Assembly: GCA_032871835.1 (NCBI GenBank)
Contig: CM065298.1
Location: 73,188,154-73,252,153, forward strand
Reading direction: 5' to 3'
DNA length: 64,000 nucleotides
Source: Dipteronia dyeriana
Lineage: Eukaryota; Streptophyta; Magnoliopsida; Sapindales; Sapindaceae
The notes below the pieces were generated by a model. That model searched no databases. It was not told where the DNA came from and was given only the letters and a program-made list of their open reading frames with translations. This document shows positions 45,423 to 56,599 of the stretch, piece by piece; the stretch's first letter is position 1; each line of letters opens with the position of its first letter. The position numbers were made by a program, and so were the translations under genes.

Positions 45423-46523
45423 TGTTATAGGGATTTTTCGGTAGCAAGACAACAAAAATAGCGGATAACCTGGAATATATGGGAGACCACGTCATCAAAT
45501 AAGCAAAAAAATCCCTAGTAATTAACGAGTGGCCTGGTTAACCGATCGGGTAAAATAAGTACGATTGAGAAATTCAACTCATCAACATTCGCTCAAGTCA
45601 AAGTTGATGTTGCTGGACGGGGTGGTCAAACAAAACCGATCGGCCAAGATAGGTCTAAACTCTATCGGGTAGCAAAACCGATCAGGGAAAGAAGACCCGA
45701 TCATGTTGGGAAATGGTCAAGGGATGCTCAGTCAAGATAGTAACACAAGTTCAACTACGGTTCAAATATATTGAAGAATCTTACACAAGCAATGAATCTA
45801 GAACCACATTCCGATAAGGAAATATCATTATTTTCTTCTATATATCAGAAAGTCCAGATCAAGCAATAATTCTAATCTTCTAGAAGATTGCACACCAATC
45901 AGGAAATAAATCCTAAATAGACTACTCAACTAGAATCCTATGATGAATCTAATTACATTCACAAGATCTTTGAAACAGGAAAGAAGTTAAATACGACATC
46001 ATCAAGTAACAAGTCCTAATTAAACACCACCATCTTTCCTTACTTGTACAACAAGGATTATGGTTCTATGTACATATAATTAGACCCATAATCTCATTGT
46101 GTAAAGGGGGTTCAATCTCATCCACCTATGAAGAGATCTAGATATCGATGGATCTTAGGATCAATCAATCGATCTATCTATCTATCTATTTATGTATACG
46201 AAAAAAGCATAACAACAGTAAGAGAGAATAAGAGATTGAGTGTGTAATCATTCTATTCATAGTGAATTTCTTCTCGCCGTCACCGGCAACCGTGGGTGTT
46301 TCTCCAGCTTGGGGTTTTACCACGTAAAACATGTGTTATGCTGTACTCATATTTTATTTTCTATTTTTATACACTATCGATCACGTATACAATCAAATCG
46401 TATGACGCCCACGTGAAAAAAGAGGCTTTAATTATTCAACCATAGACTAGTTAAAGCTTTAATCTACCAATGTGTTAATGTTTGGCGGTTGACTTTTCAA
46501 CGATACAAAAATCACTGTCAACA
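45423..46523 (+). repeat. 5' LTR of element D
   Basis: Direct copy of 61829-62933. It has a decayed TATA (TATAATTAGACCC, 46075) and a segment GGGTTTTACCACGTAAAACA shared in outline with the LTRs of A and B on their element strand. Confidence 0.9.
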
Positions 46524-46525
46524 AC

Positions 46526-46543
46526 TAGCGCTAGAAGGAGAGG
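46526..46543 (+). other. Primer-binding site of element D
   Basis: TAGCGCTAGAAGGAGAGG, two bases inside the 5' LTR. It matches the PBS of A (TGGCGCTAGAAGGAGGGG) except for two transitions. Confidence 0.7.
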
Positions 46544-47031
46544 GAAGCTGGAACTCAACTTCGAGGAACCTGATCGGAACGATTTATATACATATTTGAG
46601 GTCCCCATTACCTAGCTTTTGCTCTCGTTTTTGAGTGTATTTTGGTATTTAATGTGTTTGTATGCCCTGTGTAGGTACATGTTTCCTATGGAAGGTATTT
46701 GAGCTTAATTAAAGAGTTTTGGAGGTTAGATGGGATGAAATGGAAATGGGTTGTGCAGAACACCTAAATTACGGGGACATATCTCTCTCCTCAGAAAGAA
46801 CCACATTTTCCATTACAACTTTTCGGAAAGCCCCGGATGTCTTCCTTCAAACGCACTTTACGGATTGTGATTCCGGATTTTTTAGAGGACGTTATGGCTG
46901 TTTCTGTAACGGTGCGCGAAGCTAGAAATGCTGAAACTTGATTCCAGCTCGTCCTAGGGGCAGTTTTTGGCCGAAATTGAGGGGCAATCTTGCCCTTTCA
47001 CACCCCACTTCGTGACCTAACCTCTCTACAT

Positions 47032-47039
47032 TATATATA
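47032..47039 (+). promoter_or_regulatory. TATA box of the LARD left LTR
   Basis: TATATATA within CTACATTATATATACCCCC, followed by a C-rich, then CT-rich leader typical of a plant transcript start. Repeated at 51537-51544. Confidence 0.5.
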
Positions 47040-47966
47040 CCCCCATTTCTCACCTCCCAAGAGAAAACACAGCCCCCACACCCTAAAACCGAACCTCTCT
47101 TCATCTTCTTCATCTTCTTCATCTCTTCCATCTTCTTCACAAAATAAGTGAGTGATTCAAGCTCCCATAGAGGTTTATCTTCCATGGGAGCTCACCATAC
47201 ACCTCCATACCATCATTTTACACTTTCTCCACCTATTTTAGAACCAATTTCAAGGAAATAGGAGTGATCTTAGGACCAAAACCGAGCTAGGAAAGATTTG
47301 GAGCATCTTTGGAGGGTTTGTCTTCAAGGGTTTGTTTTTTTTACTCATTTTCCTTGTATTTTCGTTTCTTTAATGTGTAACCCCTAATTGGGAACTTGTA
47401 GACTTTTCACATGTGCTATATATGTATTCTTGTACTTAATTTCATTTGGGTTTTGTTTTGCTCTTGGAATTATATGTTTTAATGCTCTTATTATGATATG
47501 TATGTGCATGAATGACTTGAAATTGATATGTATGCATGATTGGGATTAGGAGTAGAGTAATTTAATGTAGGAGTAGATTAATTTAGCTTCTCATGATTGT
47601 TTGTATGTTAATGGATGACCAAAATGCCATGTATTGATGATTTGAGTGATTGGGGATTTTTCCCCCAAAGAGTGGAAAAGGCTAGTTCATGCATTTATGT
47701 GCTAAATTGGCTTTGGTTCATTTCCTTGCACTTAATGGGTCGTTTTAGAACACAATTGCCTTTCCTTGGCCGGATTGGGTGGTGAATTAGTTTAGGGATA
47801 ATTCCCAAATCAAGAGGATGAACCCTTAATTCATATTGAATATACTTAATGTCTTAGCAATTGCATTGATGCACATTAGTGTTAGGTGAGCATATTTTCC
47901 ATTTGTATTCATCCATCTTAGGAGTCTAGAGGTTGAGGGGGTTGTGCATTCATGAGATTGGAGAAC

Positions 47967-48041
47967 GCCGAAATCGTCCAGTGGTGAGGACAACTCAAAT
48001 TGACACCCGAGAAGACCCGGTGTTCGATTCCCGGTTACGGA
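47967..48041 (+). other. tRNA-Glu-like sequence in the left LTR
   Basis: A 75-base stretch with tRNA-Glu features: D-arm ATCGTCCAGTGGTGAGGAC (box A-like), T-arm CCCGGTGTTCGATTCCCGG (box B-like), and ends GCCGAAA and TTACGGA that partly pair as an acceptor stem. The anticodon arm (CTCAAATTGACACCCGAG) does not fold normally: only three to four pairs and a 12-base loop. So it is a tRNA-derived sequence rather than a working tRNA gene. Confidence 0.7.
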
Positions 48042-48840
48042 TGAGGGGTCTCCTTTCTATCTATTTTGTATTTCCTTCCGTGTATCTTTGTCACTTTTTC
48101 GATATGTACTTTCATTCCTTAGGAATTTGATATAAATCTACTATTGTTGCCTATTTCGTTGCATATGCTTGTTATTGGTTGAGTGACCCTTCGAAATGCT
48201 TAAAGCCTTGAGTGGTTTGCCACCCCTTCATTGAACCTAGGTTGTGTGTGATGGACCGAGAGGTGAAGCACTCAACGTGCATTTAGTAGATTGGCCACTA
48301 CGTGTAGAGTCTACGTACGGTTTTACACGTATTGTCGCTATATGTGTCTCATTGTTCTTAATGAACCGAGTACAGTTCGGGCAACCATCGAGAGATACGT
48401 TGTTGGTGCATTTCGGAATAGTCGATTGTCGCTGGAGTGAGGGCAATTGGTGAGGATTAAGTGAGCACGGCATTCATCCTGGACTATGCATGTTGTATGA
48501 AATTGTGTGATTGCTATGATGGAGTCATTTGCTTAGTGTAACCATTTACATTCCAGATCACTCCATTCCATCCTATCATTGTACATATTGTTTATTTATA
48601 TAGTTTGTTAGGTTTGTTAGGTTTGTTTAGCATTTAGTTTTCCACAACTCTTTTGCATACGCAACACACGAGTCTGCTCGGAGTGTTGTAATAATAGCTA
48701 GAACTTGAGACGGTCGGTGAATCTCACCTCCTTGTGGAACGATCCTTACTTGCCACTGTGCTAGTCTCTGTGACTCTCACGCTTGCGAGACCGAACTTAA
48801 ATGTTCATATTTTGACGACACTGTAACAACGTGTCATCAA

Positions 48841-48858
48841 ATTGGCTCCGCTGCCAAG
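48841..48858 (+). other. Primer-binding site of the LARD
   Basis: TTGGCTCCGCTGCCAAGG just inside the left LTR. It resembles the TGGCGCCGTTGCCGGGGA site (tRNA-Asp type) of many plant gypsy elements, with several changes. Confidence 0.55.
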
Positions 48859-50133
48859 GAGGTGATTTATTTGTTGGTTGTTGATAGTTTTGGCTTCATT
48901 TTATTGCTTTTTAGTGCTTTGCGGAGTAGATTGTTATGTTAAAAATAAGCATCTCTTGAGCATGTCTTTCATTGTATGCGCAATCAATGTTTAGGCTAGG
49001 TTTGGAGGTGTAGTCGTGTATCTTTTGTTCTTTTTGTTTAAAACATATGCATTTAATTGTTTTTGTGTTGTGCTTGTGCAAGGATTTGAAATTTTCAGGT
49101 TTTGTGGATCGCACGACTCATGAGAACTAGGTGTACTCGAATTGCACAACAACAACTCTCCAAGTGAAACGGTAGCATCACAAAGGCCACGTGGCTACAG
49201 CCACAAGAGGTATCCTCTAAATTTTGAGCTTAAATTTGAGTGCTTGTGGTGTAGTTGTCGACTTGGGCGGGAACCGCCCATGCGCTTAATGATAGGAATG
49301 CTATGTTTTGTCTTATCTCCTGAATCTTACTAACCGTTGTCCATATTTTATGAGTGGAGCAACATTGAGGACAATGTTGAGTTTAGGTTTGGGGATGTAG
49401 ACACGTTTCTTTTTATTTTTGTTTAGATATAAGAGTGGATTTATGTTGTGCTTAGATCTTAGGGTGTTTGTTTTAGTTAATTTTCAAATCTCTGCACAAT
49501 CGAACATTTTTGAAAAATCTTGGAATTCTAGTCCATTTTTGTTGAGCTGTTTTCTTAGTGTACCGGTAGAGACATGCATTGTATGCTTTTAGCTCCGTGC
49601 ATCACTTAAATTTGCTTGTACAGTGCCAATCTTTTGATGTTAAGGTGGATAGAACTCTTTGCTTGTTTAGCTTAGGAAAATAGTGGAAACCACCCGTGAG
49701 CTACACTTAAGCCTAAAAAGCAAAATTTGTGGGTTTTGTTTCTACTCTTTAAATACTTTCTGATTTTTGTTCTTAATTGTGATCTCATTGCACATCAATT
49801 TTCCATTAATTGCCATAGAACTTCACATGTGGATTGCTTGATGAGATTTATATTCCCTTCTTCGATGGACTTTTAGAAATGATTTTGGACTTGAGTGTGT
49901 GCATAACTACTAATATAGACCAAACACTCTCATGTCTCTATATGTGCTTATATTGTTAAATTTGAGGCCAAACACTAAACCTCCATACCCCTCCTAACCC
50001 AAACACAAGTCATACCCTAGTTATTAACCATGTTAAGGTGTATAGCTTTAGAGAATTTGTATTTTGCTCTAAATTTTATAGTAATGTGTACTTAGGCATA
50101 TATGTGTAATTGTGCAAAGGCAAGGGTTTATAT

Positions 50134-50180
<47 letters not shown>

Positions 50181-51050
50181 AGTGTGAATTATAAACATTT
50201 AAGCCTTCAAGTTCTTCAAATGTAAAGTTACTGACCAATGAGTACAAGTATAGCACAAATGTGCAATGTAAAGTTTAGTGGCTAGTCACTTGTGTTGTAA
50301 TGTGTTTTAGAGCGTACTAATGTATTATAATGTAATAACACCTTTGCATGGTTAGTGACTTTATCCTTCCCACTCTTACCATATCTTTCATCCCATACAC
50401 CACCACAAATCACCCCAAATACAAGTGAGGGAAAGTCCATTTGATCTCTTAGAAAGTCTATATTGGGAATATGAATCAATGCATGCTCTTTCTACGTTCA
50501 TGGCATTCAATTCTTTCCATGAGATCTATCACTATAAAATGTGTTTCATTGTATATACTCATATGCGATATATTAGATTCCATAAACATAACTTCCAAAT
50601 CGCATGTGTTTGCTAGAGAGTGATTGCCTAGGTTTTGAGTGGAAAAATTTGAATGAAATCCGGTAAGGATTAGAGTCGAGGCGAATTTTATCTTGGACAT
50701 TCGAGCGTATTTGTTTTATAAACCGAAAATATCCTAAGTATTGGCATACTTGCATTGTGTGAAGTGTTGTTATTTCTTGGCATATTTGAGATACTAGCAT
50801 GCATGTGTTGTCTTTATGTGGTATGTTTGGATTACAGCTTAACTTTTTTGCAGAGTAATACGTTTGTGGGTGTTCGTATCTGTAAGCCCTCAGAAGACAA
50901 AACTTCTCCATCTAGGGATCGCCTAGTGGTTGAAAGGCTTGTGGCACGTGCTAAGTGTCATCGTGTTTCCTACGAAAATGGACTAGCGTAGCTTAGTTTT
51001 TAATTATGTTCATTTTGTTTGATTGTTGTTGTTTTAGTTTTGCTCAAGGA
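48859..51050 (+). other. Non-coding interior of the LARD
   Basis: No gag, protease or pol motif in any frame. Contains a PPT-like GAGTTTAGGTTTGGGGATG at about 49379 and a (TA)n run at 50138-50178. Confidence 0.7.
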
Positions 51051-51075
51051 CGAGCAAAAGATAGGTTTGGGCTAT
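51049..51075 (+). other. Polypurine-rich end of the LARD interior
   Basis: ACGAGCAAAAGATAGGTTTG then GGCTAT directly before the right LTR. It matches the kind of purine-rich end seen in Athila-like elements. Confidence 0.5.
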
Positions 51076-53329
51076 TGATCGGAACGATTTATATACATAT
51101 TTGAGGTCCCCATTACCTAGCTTTTGTTCTCGTTTTGAGCATATTTTGGTATTTAATGTGTTTTTAAGCCTTGTGTAGCTACATGTTTCCTACGGAAGGT
51201 ATTTGAGCTTAATTGAAGAGTTTTAGAGGTTAGATGGGCTGAAATGGAAATGGGCTGTGCAGAACACCTAAATTACGGGGACCATATCTCTCTCCTGAGA
51301 TTGAACCACATTTTCCGTTACCACATTTCGGAAAGCGCCGTATGTCTTCTTTCCAAGGCACTTTACGGATTGTGATTCCAGGTTTTCTAGAGAAAGTTAT
51401 GGCTGTTTCCGTAACGGTGCGCGAAGTTGGAAATGCTGAAACGTGATTCCAGCTAGTCCTAGGGGCAGTTTTTGGCCGAAATTGAGAGGCAATCTTGCCC
51501 TTTCACACCCCACTTCGTGACCTAACCTCTCTACATTATATATACCCCCATTTTCTCACTTCTCAAGAGAGAACACAGCCCCCACACCCTAAAACCGAAC
51601 CTCTCTTCATCTTCTTTATCTCTTCCATCTTCTTCACCAAATAAGTGAGTGATTCAAGCTCCCATGGAGGTTTATCCTCCATGGGAGCTCACCATACACC
51701 TCCATACCACCATTTTACACTTTTTCCAACCATTTTAGAACCAATTTCAATGAAATAGGAGTGATCTTAGGACCAAAACTGAGCTAGGAAAGATTTGGAG
51801 CATCTTTGGATGGTTTGTCTTCAAGGGTTTGCTTATTTTTACTCATTTTCCTTGTATTTTCGTTTCTTTAATGTGTAACCCCGAATTGGAAATTTGTAGA
51901 CCTTTCACATGTGCGATATATGTATTTTTGTACTTAAATTCATTTGGGTTTTGTTTTGCTCTTGGAATTATATGTTTTAATGCTCTTATTATGATATGTA
52001 TGTGTATGAATGGCTTGAAATTGATATGTATGCATGATTGGGATTAGGAGTAGAGTAATTTAGTGTAGGATTATATTAATATAGCTTCCCATGATTGTTT
52101 GTATGTTAATGGATGACTAAATTGCCATGTATTGATGATTTGAGTGATTGGGAATTTTTCCCCCAAAGAGTGGAAAAGGCTAGTTCATGCATTTAGGTGC
52201 TAAATTGGCTTTGGTTCATTTCCTTGCACTTAATGGGTCATTTTAGGACACAATTGCCCTTCTTTGGCCGGATTGGATGGTGAATTGGTTTAGGGATAAT
52301 TCCCAAATCAAGAGGATTAACCCTTAATTCATATTGAATGTACTTAATGTCTTAGCAATTGCATTGTTGCACATTAGTTTTAGGTGAGCATATTTTCCAT
52401 TTGTATTCATCCATCTTAGGGAGTCTAGAGGTTGAGGGGGTTGTGCATTCATGAGATTGGAGAACGCCGTAATCGTCCAGTGGTGAGGACAACTCAAATT
52501 GACACCCGAGAAGACCCGGTGTTCGATTCCAGGTTACGGATGAGGGGTCTCCTTTCTATCTATTTTGTATTTCCTTCCGTGTATCTTTGTCACTTTTTCG
52601 ATGTGTACTTTCATTCATTAGGAATTTGATATAAATCTACTATTGTTGCCTATTTCGTTGCATATGCTTACTATTGGTTGAGTGACCCTTCGAAATGCTT
52701 AAAGCCTTGAGTGGTTTGCCACCCCTTCATTGAACCTAGGTTGTGTGTGATGGACCGAGAGGTGAAGCACTCCACGTGCATTTAGTAGATTGGCCACTAC
52801 GTGTAGAGCCTGCGCACGGTTTTACACGTATTGTTGCTATATGTGTCTCATTGTTCTTAATGAACCGAGTGCAGTTCGGGCAACCATCGAGAGATTGGTT
52901 GTTGGTGCATTTCGGAATAGTCGATTGTCGCTGGAGTGAGGGCAATTGGAGAGGATTAAGTGAGCACGGCATTCATCCTGGACTATGCATGTTGTATGAA
53001 ATTGTGTGATTGCTATGATGGAGTCATTTGCTTAGCGTAACCATTTACATTCCAGATCACTCCATTTCATCCTATCATTGTACATATTGTTTATTTATAT
53101 AGTTTGTTAGGTTTGTTTAGCATTTAGTTTTCCACAACTCTTTTGCATACGCAACACACGAGTTCGCTCAGAGTATTGTAATAATATCTAGAACTAGAGA
53201 CGGTCGGTGAATCCCACCTCATTGTGGAACAATCCTTGCTTGCCACTGTGCTAGTCTCTGTGACTCTCACGCTTACGAGACCAAACTTAAATGTTCATAT
53301 TTTGACGACACTGCAACGATGTGTCATCA
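51076..53329 (+). repeat. Right LTR of the LARD
   Basis: Direct copy of 46571-48839. Confidence 0.92.
52466..52540 (+). other. tRNA-Glu-like sequence in the right LTR
   Basis: Second copy of the 75-base tRNA-like stretch. Here the acceptor ends GCCGTAA and TTACGGA pair at six of seven positions, better than in the left copy. The T-arm has one extra mismatch (CCAGG). Confidence 0.7.
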
Positions 53330-53610
53330 GAACTCTTATGAACAAACTACAGAAAGAATTTCGATGTGGATTCTACATCTAAAACACCCCAGCAAATAAT
53401 AATTGGAAACGCTAGGGGATGGATCATAAGTAGTATCCGCAATAGGAGGCACGTCATGACAAAGTTCAGAGGTAATATATTGAAAGAGCAGTTCTTACAA
53501 AGCTTCAAGGTGCCCATAATCTGTCTAAGGAATTGCTTTCCCGTTTTGACAACTTACAATACAAAAATTGTCATAAGTTGCGGAACTTTTGACCTTCAGG
53601 CATTAAAGTG
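53330..53610 (+). other. Start of the main body of element D
   Basis: Contains an 81-codon open frame (53366-53611) without a motif I recognise. I do not call it a gene. Confidence 0.4.
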
Positions 53611-54300
53611 AGTATAACTCCCTCTACTGAACTCGAAATTGTGAACTGTAAAAACCACTAGAAACTAGGCCTCCAGAACTTTACAAGCATATATGTTTCA
53701 CAACCTAGTTCGGTTTGTGCAACCTTTGGTGGCTCCCACAACATTAAGCAAGCAACTCGTAGAGAATTTCCTAATCTGATCGTTGATCAATAAAGCAGTC
53801 ATATCTTCCTCCACAGAACTCGGATTTGCAAACCATAAGAACCTCAAGGCTTTTCAAGAATGTATGGTTCATAGCCTAGTTTAATCCGAGCAATATTTGG
53901 TGGCTCCCGTAATATTGAAAAAAATAGATGCGGATAGATTTTGATCTGACCAGTGAATACTTAAACGGGACATATCTCCCTCTACAAAAAGACAAAACTA
54001 TAGGTAGTAAAAACCATTGAAAACTAGACACCCGAAGATTTCTGAAAATATATGATTCTTAATCTAGTTCAGCCTGTGGAGTATTTTATGGCCCCTGAAA
54101 CATTGTCGAAAGTGATTCAAGGAGGATTTGATATCTTGACCGCCAGACGCTAAAAAAGAGATATCTCTCACTAGAAAGCATAAAATCATGAGCCGTAAAT
54201 TTTGCTATAAACTAGACACATAGAGATTTCCAATGATGTATGATTCATAATGCAATTCATCCCGAGGAATATTTGACAATCTCCAGAATGTTGTGGTTCA
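53611..54300 (+). repeat. Four imperfect tandem units of about 170-190 bp in D
   Basis: Units start at about 53611, 53797, 53968 and 54158. Each has CATATCTCCCTCTAC-like, AAACCA-TAGAAACTAG, ATATGGTTCATAACCTAGTT and TTTGGTGGCTCCC words in the same order, with substantial drift between units. Confidence 0.75.
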
Positions 54301-55299
54301 GTGTAAATAGGGGTTCGAGGGCAAGTTTACCTTGACATGTGTCAGAAACCGAGCCCATCTTGGTATATAACACCCAATGTCAATTCAAATGTGAAGGATC
54401 TAAGAATAAAATGACTAGACTCCAAGTTCAGTAAGTAGCAGAGGTAAGTTGATTTACATATGTTTAATCCTATGGTTTTATCAATATATTTAGAGTATAT
54501 ATGTGTGTTATCGATTTACATGTTATCTATGCATGTTTCTCTCATACACAATACATAATATGCTTGCACAAGTCTATGAACATGTAATGCATGTTTGATT
54601 AGTGTGTTTGACAACTTTTATGGCTTTTACACGCATGTTGTTAATCATAGATTTATAGGTGTCGAATTTCAACAATGATTATTAATAGTACCATGCATGA
54701 GTTAATCGCTTACAAATATTTGGTCTTATTAAATACATGATTATTATCACTTGTGCGAACACTACTCACATGATGGGTATAGAAAACAAGTTGAAAATGC
54801 TAGCTCAGGAATCAAGTCTTGCCTTGGTGCGCAGGAATCAAATTTCTTCTCGATGCGCTTAAAGGTTTTAACAAACGGGAGACTACATGACCTTGGTAAA
54901 CCAGTCAGATATGGAAGAGTAGCATTGGCATCACATTGCTAACAAATACCTTCATCAATCCGGGTTTGATCTCTCCTGTTAATATAAAGATCTTGTTCTA
55001 TCAGATATGTTATGCATTATACGAATAAAACTTGTTTATGACTAACCGTTATCTTTTATTCTCTTAGAAAACATATCTTAATATTTATATTCCATAACCG
55101 TAAATGGAGTTCGCCGAATGCTTTAAAAAAAATAAAAATCCAAGGGTTACTCCTTAAAACGGTCATTAATATCATCTTTTGACTAACAATTTGCTGAGAA
55201 TTTTTATAGTGAAACACTTGTCAAGTTTGACTCAGATAAGATTGCTTTCCGAAAGCTTCATGATCAAATTCATCAATTACCGGATAGCACCAAACTATC
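54301..55299 (+). other. Non-coding body of D
   Basis: No conserved frame. A 63-codon frame at 54751-54942 has no recognisable motif. Confidence 0.5.
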
Positions 55300-55740
55300 G
55301 GCTGTCAAAAATAGATCTTGTTCGGCCAAAGTTATGAATGGTAAAAGATTCATATCGACCAAAGATAGAATCTGTTCAGCCAAAGATTCTGGCTAGCCAA
55401 AATTATGGTCTGCCAAAGATTGATCTGGTCGATTCGAGCTCTTGGTCAGCTAAAGACATAATCCAGTCGGTGAAAGAGAATCTGGTTGGCTAAAGTTTCT
55501 TACCAAAGATTTTGTTCTAAAAAAATTGGGGCTTGGTCTATAAAAAGAAAAAAAGAGGATCAACCGAGAAGAGAAGTTGGATCTTAATAGAGTCATTACA
55601 ATGGGTTACATCCATAGACCATCCCGGCGACTACAAAAAAAATAGACAAAACACCGAAACACTCTAGCAAGTCCGAAAAAAAAGGTTGCTAGGGGGTGGA
55701 TTATATGTTCTATCATTGCCATGGGATGCGTAAACAAGTG
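55300..55740 (+). repeat. Internal direct repeat of D, copy 1
   Basis: AATCTGTTCAGCCAAAGATT, GGCCAAAATTATGGTC and CTAGGGGGTGGATT recur in order in copy 2 at 60370-60860. Within the copy the word GGCCAAAG is itself repeated many times. Confidence 0.65.
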
Positions 55741-56599
55741 GATTCACAAACAGAGTTTGATAAAAAAAGAGCCACAATATGGTAAAGTTCACCTCGATGA
55801 GCGGTAAAAACCGGACCTCTGATGGTAGAAAATATCACAATTCAATTTTCGGTCAAGTTGAATAAGCTATCTGTTATCAGCTGAACCGATAACAACTATA
55901 GAATTTACAGGACGAGCAACTAAACTTCAGAGTCGTGAAAGGTTCATCAGATTCAACTTAGAAAAGATAGTTCCCTAAAGGCTTTACGGGCTTAACATAT
56001 CGATAAAGAATCTAAACTCTGATCACATCAAAGCTAACATCAACTTAACGGTGAGCAATTGATCGTAAGAAGCATAAAATGACTTCACGGAACCTCACAC
56101 TGGCTCCAGGTTTCTCAAATGGGTGGCAATATGGTCAGTCAATCAAAACCATATGTAAGACGACTAGAAGTTGACTGTATTTCACTTTCATAGCCTCACC
56201 AAGTTTATTTAGAATAACTACGCCACAGACAACTGGCAAACGAAGCAGCGAAGCCTGAGTGTTAGCCTATTTGGTTTGCCATACCTGTTTAGTTTAGTGG
56301 AACTACTCAGCTCATTAGAACTCATTGGTTCACCAGAGGTATTCAGCCATTGTAGATATTTTAGCTCACCGTTTTGTCTAGTACCCGAACCGACTACTCA
56401 ACAAAGCATTTAAAAAAAACAAGTAAAACAGGATACGATGTTAAAAGCAATCTGTTAGAATAAAACTTACTTTAACAAATGCTGAGGAGCTAGGGGGTAG
56501 CATAACACAACAAAGAAGCATGATATGTAAAAAAAAATCGCAGTTACAAAGCAGCTTTTAGTAAAGTCTCTTCTACAACCCAGTGATTCGGCTGATGGA

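Larger units (their letters stand above)
46571..48839 (+). repeat. Left LTR of the LARD
   Basis: Direct copy of 51076-53329. Carries a TATA box, a CTTCATCTT repeat cluster (47100-47135) and a tRNA-like segment. Confidence 0.92.
46571..53329 (+). mobile_element. LARD-like non-autonomous LTR element nested in D
   Basis: LTRs of 2269 and 2254 bp (46571-48839 and 51076-53329) begin TGATCGGAACG and end GTGTCATCA. Flanks GAACC (46566-46570) and GAACT (53330-53334) differ by one base and are the likely target duplication. The 2.24 kb interior has a PBS-like start and a PPT-like end but no gag or pol, which is the LARD pattern. The interior words GAGGACAATGTTGAGTTTAG and GTTTGGGGATGTAGACAC (about 49365) resemble the 3' region of Athila-type gypsy elements. 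LTR divergence is low (a few percent by eye). Confidence 0.88.

Noticed and set aside
47967..48041. A functional tRNA-Glu gene
   Set aside because: The anticodon arm cannot form a normal five-pair stem with a seven-base loop, and acceptor pairing is partial in this copy.
47933..48473. Small frames in the LARD LTRs present in both copies
   Set aside because: They are duplicated because the LTRs are duplicated. They overlap the tRNA-like segment and show no protein motif.
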